NCBI GenBank assembly: GCA_002371265.1
Contig: DFGT01000008.1
Location: forward strand, 40,337-104,336
Origin: Bacteroidales bacterium UBA3743
GTDB lineage: Bacteria; Bacteroidota; Bacteroidia; Bacteroidales; Paludibacteraceae
Direction of reading: 5' to 3'
Length of the DNA: 64,000 nt
Part shown: positions 1-8,309 of the stretch, one piece after another
How the letters are laid out: each line of letters begins with the position of its first letter
Numbering within the stretch: position 1 is the stretch's first letter
Notes under the pieces: model-generated
What the model was told of the DNA's origin: nothing
Database searches by the model: none
What the model saw: only the letters and a program-made list of their open reading frames with translations
Made by a program: the position numbers and the translations under genes

Positions 1-1
1 G

Positions 2-2011
2 GAATCATCGACTGACACTTCCGAGGCTACGGGTGCCGTATATATTCCACTGTTCATAGAGGAACAGATCTCAGACAACACTCACACAGGAAAGAGAAAA
101 GTGCAGAATGACGTGATTGACGCCAAAAGCACCACAATCATTGAGGTGATTCCAGAAGAGGCTTTCTCAACTCTGATGGCAGACGCAGCACAGGAAATCA
201 ACATCTACGACAATGATTTCCGTCTGCTGTTCACCGACTTCACGTCGCCAATAGCTAAATACGGCACCGCATACTACCACTACTACATCACTGACACAAT
301 CAAAAACTACAACGACGAAGGCAGAGACTACATCAAAGTAAACTTTTCACCGTCGCTAAAGGAAAATTTCGGTTTTGTAGGATATATGCTCGTGGCAAAA
401 GACAGCACATACGGAGTGCGACACATTGACATGAAACTCACTGAAAACTCACGAATCAATTTTGTACAGGCGATGAGAATCTGGCAAGACTTCGAGGAAT
501 CGGAGAAGGGATTCTGGACTCTGAAAAAAAGCACACTCGCCATGGAGGGAAATCCACTAGAGAGTGCACAAAGAATAAAAGGATTGTTCGCCAAAATAGA
601 ACGATACTACTCCCCTACCGAATTCGAGAAGAGTGAAATCACAGCGACAGAAAACATCGGAAACGACTGGGAATCTTTGATGCCTGACGGAGTGCCAGAG
701 GATGCCACTAAAAACATTGACTCACTCAAAGCCAAAGCTCAAACAAACAAGATGATGCGCTTTGCAAATTTTTCCGTCCGCACAATCCTCGACGGATATA
801 TTCCTGTGGGAGGAATCAAAAAGCCATGGCTTCACATCGGACCTATATTCAGCATCATCTCCACAAATCACCTTGAAGGTCCACGTATTCTGCTTGGTGC
901 ACAAACAGGCACTGGACTCTCACCGCGCTGGTTTGCAGGCGGATATGCCGCTTATGGATTCCGAGACGAAAAGCTCAAATACATGGGAGAGGTGGAATAC
1001 TCATTTATTGACAAAGAGAAAAGCCGTTTTGAGTTTCCTCGCAAAAGCATCCGAGCAAGCTATATTTTCGACTGTGACATGCCTGGCAACCGTTTCACCA
1101 GAAGCCGTCAGGGCAACCTGTTCGGCAGTTTCAGGTGGGAGAATCCGAACCAATACGCTTATTTCCGTCGTTCGGAAATAACACACACATACGAATTCCA
1201 AAACGGCATCAGCTACTCATTGTCCGTACGCCACAACACAGAAGAGGCAGCCGACGAGCTTGAATACCGTCACAACCAATCATTGGAATTGGTCGACAAT
1301 TTCAAGACCACAGATTTCAGTGTGGAGGTTTCATTCACCCCCGTGCAATACCATCAGCTCGGGCTAACCCGCTATACACTCACTAACCAGCATCCTCATA
1401 TCAGCCTGACTTACAGCGGTGCTTCCGAAAAAATATGGTCGGACTACACCTACGACAGGCTGGAGCTATGCTACGACCAACGTTTCTCATTGGCCCCCGT
1501 CGGATATTTGGATGTATTTGTGAAGGGAGGCAAAGTGTTTCAGAAAGTGCCATACCCACTATTGTTTATGCCAGCCACCAACCTGTCGTATTTCGTCGGC
1601 AGCGAATCGTTCTATCTGATGAGCAATATGGAATTCATCAACGACCAATACTGCAGTGTAGAGCTAAAACATTGTCTTGACGGATGGCTGTTGTCGAGAA
1701 TTCCTTTGATCAACAAGTTGAAACTACGTGAGTTCTGGTCGTTCCGTATGCTTTATGGAGGATTGTCCGACGAGAATAATCCCCGCGTCAACCCAAATGA
1801 CGAAGATTTATTTGTGTTGCCAGCCAACTCAAGAGTGATGTCAGACAACCAAATTCCATACATGGAAGCAAGTGTCGGATTATACAACATACTGAAAATA
1901 TTACAAGTGGAAGTTGTCCGACGAATCACATATTTGGATTTTGACGAGAACTATCCGAACGCCCATCCCAACAAATGGGGTATAAGATTCGGAACAAAAA
2001 TCACATTCTAA
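2..2011 (+). CDS. DUF5686 family outer-membrane protein, 5' end missing
   Basis: The reading frame is open to the left edge, so this is the 3' part of a longer gene; an internal GTG at 101 is unlikely to be the true start because in-frame codons upstream encode family-like sequence (residues reading AVYIPLFIEEQ). The family normally has a signal peptide and a carboxypeptidase-regulatory-like domain before this region, which would lie outside the window. Visible features are a DUF5686-type central segment (INIYDNDFRLLF, SPIAKYGTAYYHYYI, YGVRHIDMKL) and a long C-terminal half rich in alternating aromatic and polar strands, ending in RFGTKITF, as expected for an outer-membrane beta-barrel. The family is common in Bacteroidota; its substrate is not established. 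Stop TAA at 2009-2011. Confidence 0.88.
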   Translation, partial: ESSTDTSEATGAVYIPLFIEEQISDNTHTGKRKVQNDVIDAKSTTIIEVIPEEAFSTLMADAAQEINIYDNDFRLLFTDFTSPIAKYGTAYYHYYITDTIKNYNDEGRDYIKVNFSPSLKENFGFVGYMLVAKDSTYGVRHIDMKLTENSRINFVQAMRIWQDFEESEKGFWTLKKSTLAMEGNPLESAQRIKGLFAKIERYYSPTEFEKSEITATENIGNDWESLMPDGVPEDATKNIDSLKAKAQTNKMMRFANFSVRTILDGYIPVGGIKKPWLHIGPIFSIISTNHLEGPRILLGAQTGTGLSPRWFAGGYAAYGFRDEKLKYMGEVEYSFIDKEKSRFEFPRKSIRASYIFDCDMPGNRFTRSRQGNLFGSFRWENPNQYAYFRRSEITHTYEFQNGISYSLSVRHNTEEAADELEYRHNQSLELVDNFKTTDFSVEVSFTPVQYHQLGLTRYTLTNQHPHISLTYSGASEKIWSDYTYDRLELCYDQRFSLAPVGYLDVFVKGGKVFQKVPYPLLFMPATNLSYFVGSESFYLMSNMEFINDQYCSVELKHCLDGWLLSRIPLINKLKLREFWSFRMLYGGLSDENNPRVNPNDEDLFVLPANSRVMSDNQIPYMEASVGLYNILKILQVEVVRRITYLDFDENYPNAHPNKWGIRFGTKITF

Positions 2012-2100
2012 GAAGACACGAGAAGCACCGTCTACTTTGGAAGAGATGGGCACTCAAATTTGTGTTCTTCAACAAGTATAACTTTTTTTAACAAACATTA

Positions 2101-2132
2101 TTTGGATTTACAAACTCGCCGCACTAAATTTG
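2101..2132 (+). promoter_or_regulatory. Bacteroidota-type promoter for the 2152 gene
   Basis: TTTG at 2101-2104 and TAAATTTG at 2125-2132 are separated by 20 bp, matching the Bacteroidota -33/-7 consensus (TTTG, TAnnTTTG). The predicted start site leaves a leader of about 12 nt before the ATG at 2152. Confidence 0.6.
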
Positions 2133-2151
2133 GAGGAACGGGTTTAATATA

Positions 2152-2817
2152 ATGTTTAACAATAAATTTAGGGCAGTGGAAAAATATTTATCATTATTTG
2201 CAGGAGTATTTTTGGCTGGGTTGACATCCATTTATGCCCAAACATTATCAGGAAATCTCAATGGTCACGAATATATTGATCTTGGGCTTCCAAGTGGGAC
2301 GAAATGGGCGACGATGAATGTGGGGGCCGACTCTAATAACATTTTGGGCGGATATTTTGCATGGGGAGAAGTCACGACAAAAGCAGAATACGGGAAGGAT
2401 GTCCAGACATACAACAAAGATGCGTCTGCATTACTTGCCGCCAGCATCATTAACGAAGATGGTTATCTGACCCCGGAATATGATGCCGCCACGAAAAATT
2501 GGGGTGAAGGATGGAGGACTCCGAAGAAAAAAGACTTCGACGAATTAATCGAGAATTGTGAATGGGAATGGGACAAAGAGAAAGTCGGCTACTATGTGAA
2601 AGGCAAAAACGGCAATAGCATATTCCTACCAGCCGCAGGAAACTATTTCGGCAATTCTCTGAAAGAAGCCGGATACGGCAGATATTGGTGCGCGTCTGTA
2701 GACGAAAGCAACACATTCCGGTCTTGGTGTCTCTGCTTCCACTCAATATCAAAGTATATGAGCAACGGAAGCTACGGACGCTATTTTGGCAGACCAATCC
2801 GTCCTGTGACAGATTAA
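2152..2817 (+). CDS. Secreted Fib_succ_major-type domain protein
   Basis: A 221-residue protein with an N-terminal signal peptide (hydrophobic core around residues 14-26, likely cleavage after Ala at SIYAQ). The rest is one domain of the Fibrobacter succinogenes major paralogous type, common in Bacteroidales surface proteins: it begins GHEYIDLGLPSGTKWATMNVGA, continues with YFAWGE, has WGEGWRTPKKKDFDEL in the middle and ends with a GRPIRPV motif. These domains resemble C-type-lectin-like folds; the ligand is unknown. It has its own consensus promoter and a strong terminator, so it is monocistronic. No T9SS C-terminal domain is visible, so it is probably periplasmic or attached in another way. 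Confidence 0.8.
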   Translation: MFNNKFRAVEKYLSLFAGVFLAGLTSIYAQTLSGNLNGHEYIDLGLPSGTKWATMNVGADSNNILGGYFAWGEVTTKAEYGKDVQTYNKDASALLAASIINEDGYLTPEYDAATKNWGEGWRTPKKKDFDELIENCEWEWDKEKVGYYVKGKNGNSIFLPAAGNYFGNSLKEAGYGRYWCASVDESNTFRSWCLCFHSISKYMSNGSYGRYFGRPIRPVTD

Positions 2818-2830
2818 TTCAGATTTGATT

Positions 2831-2859
2831 AAAAGACGCGAGTCATCGCGTCTTTTTTT
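2831..2859 (+). terminator. Rho-independent terminator
   Basis: A perfect 11-bp stem (2831-2841 with 2846-2856, core AAGACGCGA) around a 4-nt loop runs into a T-run. It lies 13 bp after the stop of the 2152 gene. The opposite strand also has a short T-run, so it may serve the convergent gene ending at 2891 as well. Confidence 0.88.
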
Positions 2860-2890
2860 ACATACCATTTATACTGGATTGAATGACTTT

Positions 2891-3568
2891 TTACTTGAAT
2901 TCCGATTTTTCCTTAAACTTAAATTTGGAGCCCCATTCTTTTTTATAACTATCAAGACTACCTGCTGGAATATAAACTGTCTTGATGCTTTTTATTTTAT
3001 TAAACGCTTTCCGTCCGAGACGTGGGGCTATTGGAGCTTTTGATGTGATCGTTTTCAAATTGTGGATGAGAGAGAATGCATCATCACCTATCTCCTTCAA
3101 ACTCTGTGGAAGTGTGAGATTCTCAACATACAAATCAAAATAGGAAAAGGCTTTTTCGTTAATTTTTGAAATACCTTCCGTAACGACCAAGTCTGCCAAT
3201 CCTTGATTGTCACGTTTAGCTTTCGCATCTCCTTTTTTCTTCATATAATAAAAGCCTGAGCCATCACGACAATTTGTTTTTATCACATTAATCGTATCCG
3301 CCTGAGGATCATATTTTGCAACGAATACTTTGTAAGGGTATCCCTCTTCGTACCAAAAGTTAGTGAATTCGCCACAGAAGACTTCCCATTTTACTGCGTC
3401 TTTTCTGCTGATTACTTTCCTTATCAAATAACAACGTTTATCGTCGACTTTGATTTTTTGATTCCCTACCGTCATCCATTCCCATTCTGAATTTTGAGCA
3501 CAGATATTTGCGACACCCCAAAGTGTCGTGGTGACGAGAATTAATATTTTGAAGATTATGTGTTTCAT
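2891..3568 (-). CDS. Secreted DUF4377-like plus LRR_5 (BspA-type) protein
   Basis: A 225-residue protein with signal peptide (residues 1-24, ending NICAQ). Residues about 40-95 resemble DUF4377 (CYLIRK, then WEVFCGEFTNFWYEEGYPYKVFV), a small domain found in Bacteroidota lipoproteins and HslJ-like proteins. Residues about 125-225 carry BspA-type leucine-rich repeats (GISKINEKAF, LPQSLKEIGDDAF, then YIPAGSLDSYKKEWG, a typical end of such repeats). The function is probably surface or periplasmic binding; no enzyme motif is visible. A decayed copy of its 5' end lies at 4757-4895. Confidence 0.72.
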   Translation of the reverse strand: MKHIIFKILILVTTTLWGVANICAQNSEWEWMTVGNQKIKVDDKRCYLIRKVISRKDAVKWEVFCGEFTNFWYEEGYPYKVFVAKYDPQADTINVIKTNCRDGSGFYYMKKKGDAKAKRDNQGLADLVVTEGISKINEKAFSYFDLYVENLTLPQSLKEIGDDAFSLIHNLKTITSKAPIAPRLGRKAFNKIKSIKTVYIPAGSLDSYKKEWGSKFKFKEKSEFK

Positions 3569-3682
3569 AAAATTAGTTTGAGTTTATTTAAGATTTAGAA
3601 ACTGCAAATTTAAAAAAATTGTCTAAATGTACATTCTGCATATTATTGGGAATCACACGATAGAGAAAAAAAAAGTATTTCA

Positions 3683-4588
3683 TCACCCCCTCAGCTTCTC
3701 ATACGCCTCATTAATCTTCGCCATCATAGCCTCACACTCTTTTATCCTGTCTGCGTTTTTCGGCATATCTGGATGATGTTGCAACGCCAAATTATGGTAG
3801 GCGCGTTTGATTTCCTCATCAGATGCGGTTTCTTCCAAACCAAGGAGTGTGAAATATGGCTTCAAGGATGAGGAGCGATTATTTGTCGACGCGGAATTAC
3901 CCTCCGTCGATGAGGAGCTTTTACGCTCATAATCATAAAATTCCGTACGCAAAGAGGAGTATCTGTATCTGAAATCTTCGCGATAATAGTTGCTGAATCT
4001 CAACTGCCATATCAGATTCATCAGCATATTCCACTCGTCGTTATGGATTCCATCCTGCACAATTGCCAATTTGAAAAGGAAATGCATAAATGACAGTCTC
4101 TCTCGTCCAGATCTTTTTAGCCAATACAATACTGCATCCTCTAACGAACCCAATTTTCGAAAATCGTCAAAAATTATTTCTATCTCTTCTTCGCCTAGGA
4201 CATCAGACAAAATTATCTTCTGCTCCTCCCTTGCTCCTTTATTAAGTTTGCATAACTCTCGAATAAACGGGAATACATACTTGACTGGATTCCTTCCTAA
4301 AAATTCTCTTTTTTTACGCCTTAAAGCTTCCTGCTCTTCCTGCTTTGAAATAAAATCTTTGATTTCCTTCTCTGTCATACCCCATTTTTTTCCAAAATGA
4401 GAAACCAAGGTGGAATCTAAAAGACAATATATTGGCAGTCCAAACCACCATAGGACAAGGCAAAATACCAAATCAATATCGCTTACATTACAACCTAGCA
4501 ACAACAATATTACAGCTGATATTACTGGGATCAAAAGACATAACTTTTTAAGCCTCTTATATTTCCTTACGATTTCATTTTTGTCCAT
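3683..4588 (-). CDS. Membrane J-domain protein (DjlA-like)
   Basis: A 301-residue protein. Residues about 12-60 contain two hydrophobic segments (LCLLIPVISAVILLLLGC and LVFCLVLWWFGLPIYCLL), so it is inner-membrane anchored. A charged helical middle part (about 70-225) resembles the TerB-like region of DjlA co-chaperones. The C-terminus (about 237-301) is a J domain with an intact HPD motif (LALQHHPDMP), which stimulates DnaK ATPase. The promoter probably includes TACTTTTG, complementary to 4623-4630. The gene lies between a complete and a decayed copy of the neighbouring DUF4377 gene. A second protein of the same architecture is encoded at 37158. Confidence 0.8.
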   Translation of the reverse strand: MDKNEIVRKYKRLKKLCLLIPVISAVILLLLGCNVSDIDLVFCLVLWWFGLPIYCLLDSTLVSHFGKKWGMTEKEIKDFISKQEEQEALRRKKREFLGRNPVKYVFPFIRELCKLNKGAREEQKIILSDVLGEEEIEIIFDDFRKLGSLEDAVLYWLKRSGRERLSFMHFLFKLAIVQDGIHNDEWNMLMNLIWQLRFSNYYREDFRYRYSSLRTEFYDYERKSSSSTEGNSASTNNRSSSLKPYFTLLGLEETASDEEIKRAYHNLALQHHPDMPKNADRIKECEAMMAKINEAYEKLRG

Positions 4589-4756
4589 AACCAGATTTTT
4601 TCAAAAACAGCCATAAATTTTGCAAAAGTATGTAAAAATATCGCATCAATTGAATAAACGGAGAAAAATCCAATTGAAAAATTTCACATGGGAACGCACG
4701 CATTCCACAACCGTGAAACGTTTGGCTGCCATTGCCAAAAAGGTCAACTGCTTCAT

Positions 4757-4895
4757 CTGATAGCATAGTTTATCGTCGACTTTGATTTTTTATCTGCCAC
4801 CATCATAAACTCACCCTTTGGATCTTGAGCAAGATATTTGCGTTGCTCAGCTGCAACGTCGCAATAACAAATATAGTCAAAATAGAATGTTTCAT
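4757..4895 (-). pseudogene. Decayed 5' fragment of a paralogue of the 2891-3568 gene
   Basis: The minus strand from ATG at 4895 reads MKHSILTIFVIATLQLSNANI, parallel to the MKHIIFKILILVTTTLWG start of the 3568 gene. A 1-nt frameshift follows at the signal-peptide end; the next frame reads AQDPKGEFMMVADKKSKSTI, parallel to AQNSEWEWMTVGNQKIKVDD, before a stop. DNA similarity is visible, for example a shared TTTATCGTCGACTTTGATTT on the plus strand. The rest of the gene is missing. Confidence 0.75.
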
Positions 4896-4987
4896 AAATT
4901 ACGTCGTCGACTTCGTTTTTTATGTCGGTTTGGGCAAATATAGCAAAAGTCCATCGTCGTAATACAACCAAACTCAAATAAAATGCT

Positions 4988-4995
4988 TATCTTTG
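4988..4995 (+). promoter_or_regulatory. Probable purB promoter -7 element
   Basis: TATCTTTG fits the Bacteroidota -7 element TAnnTTTG. No clean TTTG lies 19-21 bp upstream. A TTG codon at 4993 falls inside this element and so is not the purB start; the ATG at 5029 is. Confidence 0.5.
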
Positions 4996-5028
4996 CAGGG
5001 TTTTTATACATCAAATAAAAAGTCAAGT

Positions 5029-6378
5029 ATGAATTTACAGGAATTGACCGCTATATCTCCAGTAGACGGAAGATATAGAAGCAAAGCAGACGCATTAGCA
5101 GAATATTTTTCAGAGTTCGCTCTAATTAAGTATAGAGTGCGTGTAGAAGTGGAGTATTTTATCGCATTGTGCGAGATTCCATTGCCAGCACTAAAAAACA
5201 TCGACAGCAAGGTGTTTGCCGATTTGAGAAAGATCTACGCAAACTTCTCTATTGAGGATGCCAACCGCATCAAGGAAATCGAAAGCGTAACAAACCACGA
5301 CGTAAAGGCTGTAGAATACTTCTTGAAAGAGAAGTTTGAGGCTCTTGGTCTAAAGGAAGACAAGGAGTATATCCACTTTGGTTTGACAAGCCAGGACATC
5401 AACAACACTTCTATTCCGATGTCGATGCGTGAAGCGCTTAACAATGTGTTCATTCCTGAGGTAGAAGGACTTATCGCAAAACTTGATGAGTTTGCTACAG
5501 AGTGGAAGGACATCGCAATGTTGGCAAAGACACACGGACAGCCAGCATCCCCTACTCGTCTTGGAAAAGAGATCAAGGTATTCGTATCACGTCTACAGGT
5601 GCAGCTTGCAGAGTTGAAGACGATGAAGATGCCAGCAAAGTTCGGTGGAGCTACAGGAAACTTCAACGCCCACAATGTGGCATTCCCAAATATTGACTGG
5701 ATCGCATTCGGCAACAAGTTCACAGCTGAGAAACTTGGTGTTGAGCGTGAAGCATACACAACTCAGATTTCCAACTACGACAATTTGAGCCGCGTATTCG
5801 ACAGCATCAAGAGAATCAACGTCATCATGATCGACCTTTGCCGCGACTTCTGGATGTACATCATGATGGAGTATTTCAAGCAGAAGATCAAGAAGGGTGA
5901 GGTTGGTTCATCAGCTATGCCACACAAGGTCAACCCAATCGACTATGAGAATGCGGAAGGAAACCTAGGAATCGCAAACGCAATTCTTGAGCATTTGTCT
6001 GCAAAGCTTCCTGTATCACGTTTGCAGCGCGACTTGACAGACTCTACTGTTTTGAGAAATATCGGTGTTCCTTTGGCTCACTCAATCATCTCAATCAAGT
6101 CGATCCAGAAAGGTCTTGGCAAACTTCTTCTTAACGAGGATGCTATCGCCGCTGATTTGGAGAAGAACTGGGCAGTTGTTGCGGAAGGAATCCAGACAAT
6201 TCTACGTCGCGAAAACTATCCAAATCCATACGAGACATTGAAAGAGTTGACTCGTACAAACCAGAAAATCAACGAAAAAACAATCGCTGATTTCATCGAG
6301 ACTCTAAATGTAGACGAGAAGGTGAAAGCAGAGCTACGTGCCATAAAGCCAAACACTTACACTGGTATTTATAAGTAA
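5029..6378 (+). CDS. purB: Adenylosuccinate lyase
   Basis: A 449-residue cytoplasmic enzyme of purine synthesis that releases fumarate from SAICAR (to AICAR) and from adenylosuccinate (to AMP). It starts MNLQELTAISPVDGRYRSK, the typical N-terminus of the long PurB subgroup, and has the fumarase/aspartase-superfamily signature GSSAMPHKVNPIDYENAEG near residue 290, plus the HFGLTSQDINNTS and KTHGQPASPT active-site segments. Length is normal. The ATG at 5029 is chosen because the upstream in-frame TTG lies in the promoter element. The next gene starts 6 bp after the stop, so the two are probably cotranscribed. Confidence 0.97.
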   Translation: MNLQELTAISPVDGRYRSKADALAEYFSEFALIKYRVRVEVEYFIALCEIPLPALKNIDSKVFADLRKIYANFSIEDANRIKEIESVTNHDVKAVEYFLKEKFEALGLKEDKEYIHFGLTSQDINNTSIPMSMREALNNVFIPEVEGLIAKLDEFATEWKDIAMLAKTHGQPASPTRLGKEIKVFVSRLQVQLAELKTMKMPAKFGGATGNFNAHNVAFPNIDWIAFGNKFTAEKLGVEREAYTTQISNYDNLSRVFDSIKRINVIMIDLCRDFWMYIMMEYFKQKIKKGEVGSSAMPHKVNPIDYENAEGNLGIANAILEHLSAKLPVSRLQRDLTDSTVLRNIGVPLAHSIISIKSIQKGLGKLLLNEDAIAADLEKNWAVVAEGIQTILRRENYPNPYETLKELTRTNQKINEKTIADFIETLNVDEKVKAELRAIKPNTYTGIYK

Positions 6379-6384
6379 TTCTGC

Positions 6385-8202
6385 GTGAAGACACCACAGT
6401 TTATATCTCTGATAAAAAGATTTGCCGTCGCTTATAAAGGACACGTTGCACTGAATATTCTGTGCAACGTGCTTGCGACGCTTTTCTCCATATTCTCATT
6501 CGCTGTACTGATCCCTATCCTGCAGATTCTGTTCAAGACAGAGCAGGTTGTCTATGAGTTTCAACCATGGTCTTTTGACAGTATAAAAAACAACGCCTAC
6601 TACTACGTCCAGCAATATATAGAAAATCACGGAGGCATCGACACACTCCTGCTCCTTTCCGTCATCCTCATATTCATGACACTTTTGAAAACTGGCACAA
6701 CTTATCTGGCTTCATATTTTATAATTCCGATGCGAACAGGTCTTGTCCGCGACATCCGTCGTGACATGTACGCGAAAATCGTAGACCTCAACCTCGGTTT
6801 CTACGACAAGCAAAAGAAAGGTGACATCATGGCTAGAATGTTGTCCGACGTAGGTGAAGTGGAAGCTTCGATAATGAGTTCAATCGAGTTGTTGAGCAAA
6901 AACCCCATAATGATAATCTTCTATCTTGGCGTCATGCTGATGATGAGTTGGCAGCTCACACTGTTTGTGCTTTTGGTATTGCCGATAGCCGGATTTTTGA
7001 TGGGAAGAGTCGGACGAAGTCTGAAAAGGAAATCTGTTGTCGGACAAGAACAGCAAGGAAGTTTGACTTCAATCATAGAGGAGACACTCAACGGACTGCG
7101 TATAATCAAGGCATTCAACGCAGAGGAGCACATCTGCAAACGATTTGGGGAGCTAAACAACCAGTTGAGAAAAACGACAAATAAGATCAACCGTCGCTAC
7201 ATGTTGGCTCACCCGATGAGTGAGTTTTTGGGAACAATCATGATAGCTATCGTATTGTTTTTCGGAGGATCACTGATACTTAACGACCAAAGTTCACTGA
7301 ATGCCGGAGAGTTCATCTACTATCTTGTGATATTCTACAGCATCATAAATCCAGCCAAAGAATTATCGAAAGCCATGTACAGCATAGAGAAAGGAAAAGC
7401 ATCTTTGGCAAGAATCGATATGGTGTTGCTGGCGAACAATCCATTGAAGGTAGTGGACAATCCAGTCAAGGCAGAGCCATTTGAAAAAGAGATCTCATTC
7501 AAAGACGTATGGTTCAAATATGAAGAAGAGTGGATTCTGAAAGGAATTTCGCTCGACATCAAGAAAGGACAGACTGTAGCTTTGGTGGGAGCCTCCGGAT
7601 CAGGAAAATCAACCATGGTAGATCTTTTGCCTAGATTCTATGATGTGCAGAAAGGAAAAATCACGATTGACGGAACAGACATCCGCAATTTCACATTGCA
7701 CGACCTGCGCGGGTACATGGGCAACGTGAACCAAGATCCGATTCTCTTCAACGACTCCATATATAATAATATTAAGTTTGGCACAGAAAATGCGACAGAC
7801 GAGGACATCGTCAACGCCGCAAAAATTGCCAATGCCCACAATTTCATTATGGAGACGGAAGACGGTTATCAGACCAACATCGGCGACCACGGAGGCAGAC
7901 TCTCAGGCGGACAACGCCAGAGACTGAGCATCGCACGAGCCATCCTGAAAAATCCGTCGATACTGATTCTCGATGAAGCGACGTCGGCACTCGACACTGA
8001 AAGCGAGAAACTTGTGCAGGCCGCGCTTGAGGAGCTGATGAAAAACCGCACCACAATCGTGATTGCCCACCGTCTTTCCACAATCAAGAAAGCAGATTTG
8101 ATCTGTGTGCTCGAGAAGGGAGAAATCGTAGAGAAAGGCACCCACGAAGAGCTGATCCAAAAAGGCGGTTTGTACAATAAACTCTACTCTATGCAAAAGT
8201 AA
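6385..8202 (+). CDS. MsbA-like ABC exporter (fused permease and ATPase)
   Basis: A 605-residue half-transporter beginning with GTG. Six transmembrane helices occupy about residues 20-320, followed by a nucleotide-binding domain (about 350-605) with Walker A GASGSGKST, signature LSGGQRQRLSIARAIL, Walker B ILILDEATSALD and switch His in IAHRLST. The domain order and the segment LNLGFYDKQKKGDIMARMLSDV are typical of lipid A/MsbA and multidrug type exporters, which act as dimers in the inner membrane. Substrate is not shown by sequence; lipid or LPS precursor export is the usual assignment in this phylum. It follows purB by 6 bp. Confidence 0.9.
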   Translation: MKTPQFISLIKRFAVAYKGHVALNILCNVLATLFSIFSFAVLIPILQILFKTEQVVYEFQPWSFDSIKNNAYYYVQQYIENHGGIDTLLLLSVILIFMTLLKTGTTYLASYFIIPMRTGLVRDIRRDMYAKIVDLNLGFYDKQKKGDIMARMLSDVGEVEASIMSSIELLSKNPIMIIFYLGVMLMMSWQLTLFVLLVLPIAGFLMGRVGRSLKRKSVVGQEQQGSLTSIIEETLNGLRIIKAFNAEEHICKRFGELNNQLRKTTNKINRRYMLAHPMSEFLGTIMIAIVLFFGGSLILNDQSSLNAGEFIYYLVIFYSIINPAKELSKAMYSIEKGKASLARIDMVLLANNPLKVVDNPVKAEPFEKEISFKDVWFKYEEEWILKGISLDIKKGQTVALVGASGSGKSTMVDLLPRFYDVQKGKITIDGTDIRNFTLHDLRGYMGNVNQDPILFNDSIYNNIKFGTENATDEDIVNAAKIANAHNFIMETEDGYQTNIGDHGGRLSGGQRQRLSIARAILKNPSILILDEATSALDTESEKLVQAALEELMKNRTTIVIAHRLSTIKKADLICVLEKGEIVEKGTHEELIQKGGLYNKLYSMQK

Positions 8203-8268
8203 ATTGCTGATTTATCCGATAAAAACGAAAATAATTGCGATTATTTTAGTTTTTGGATAAAAAAAGTG

Positions 8269-8276
8269 TAGATTTG
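8269..8276 (+). promoter_or_regulatory. Probable pnp promoter -7 element
   Basis: TAGATTTG fits TAnnTTTG and lies 33 bp before the pnp ATG. The nearest TTTG (8252-8255) is only 13 bp upstream, closer than the usual 19-21 bp, so the -33 element is uncertain. Confidence 0.4.
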
Positions 8277-8309
8277 TAGCAGATATTTTGACGAAAAAAA
8301 GAAGATAAG

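Noticed and set aside
4993..5028. TTG start adding 12 residues to PurB
   Set aside because: The codon lies inside the -7 promoter element and the extra residues are not part of the family.
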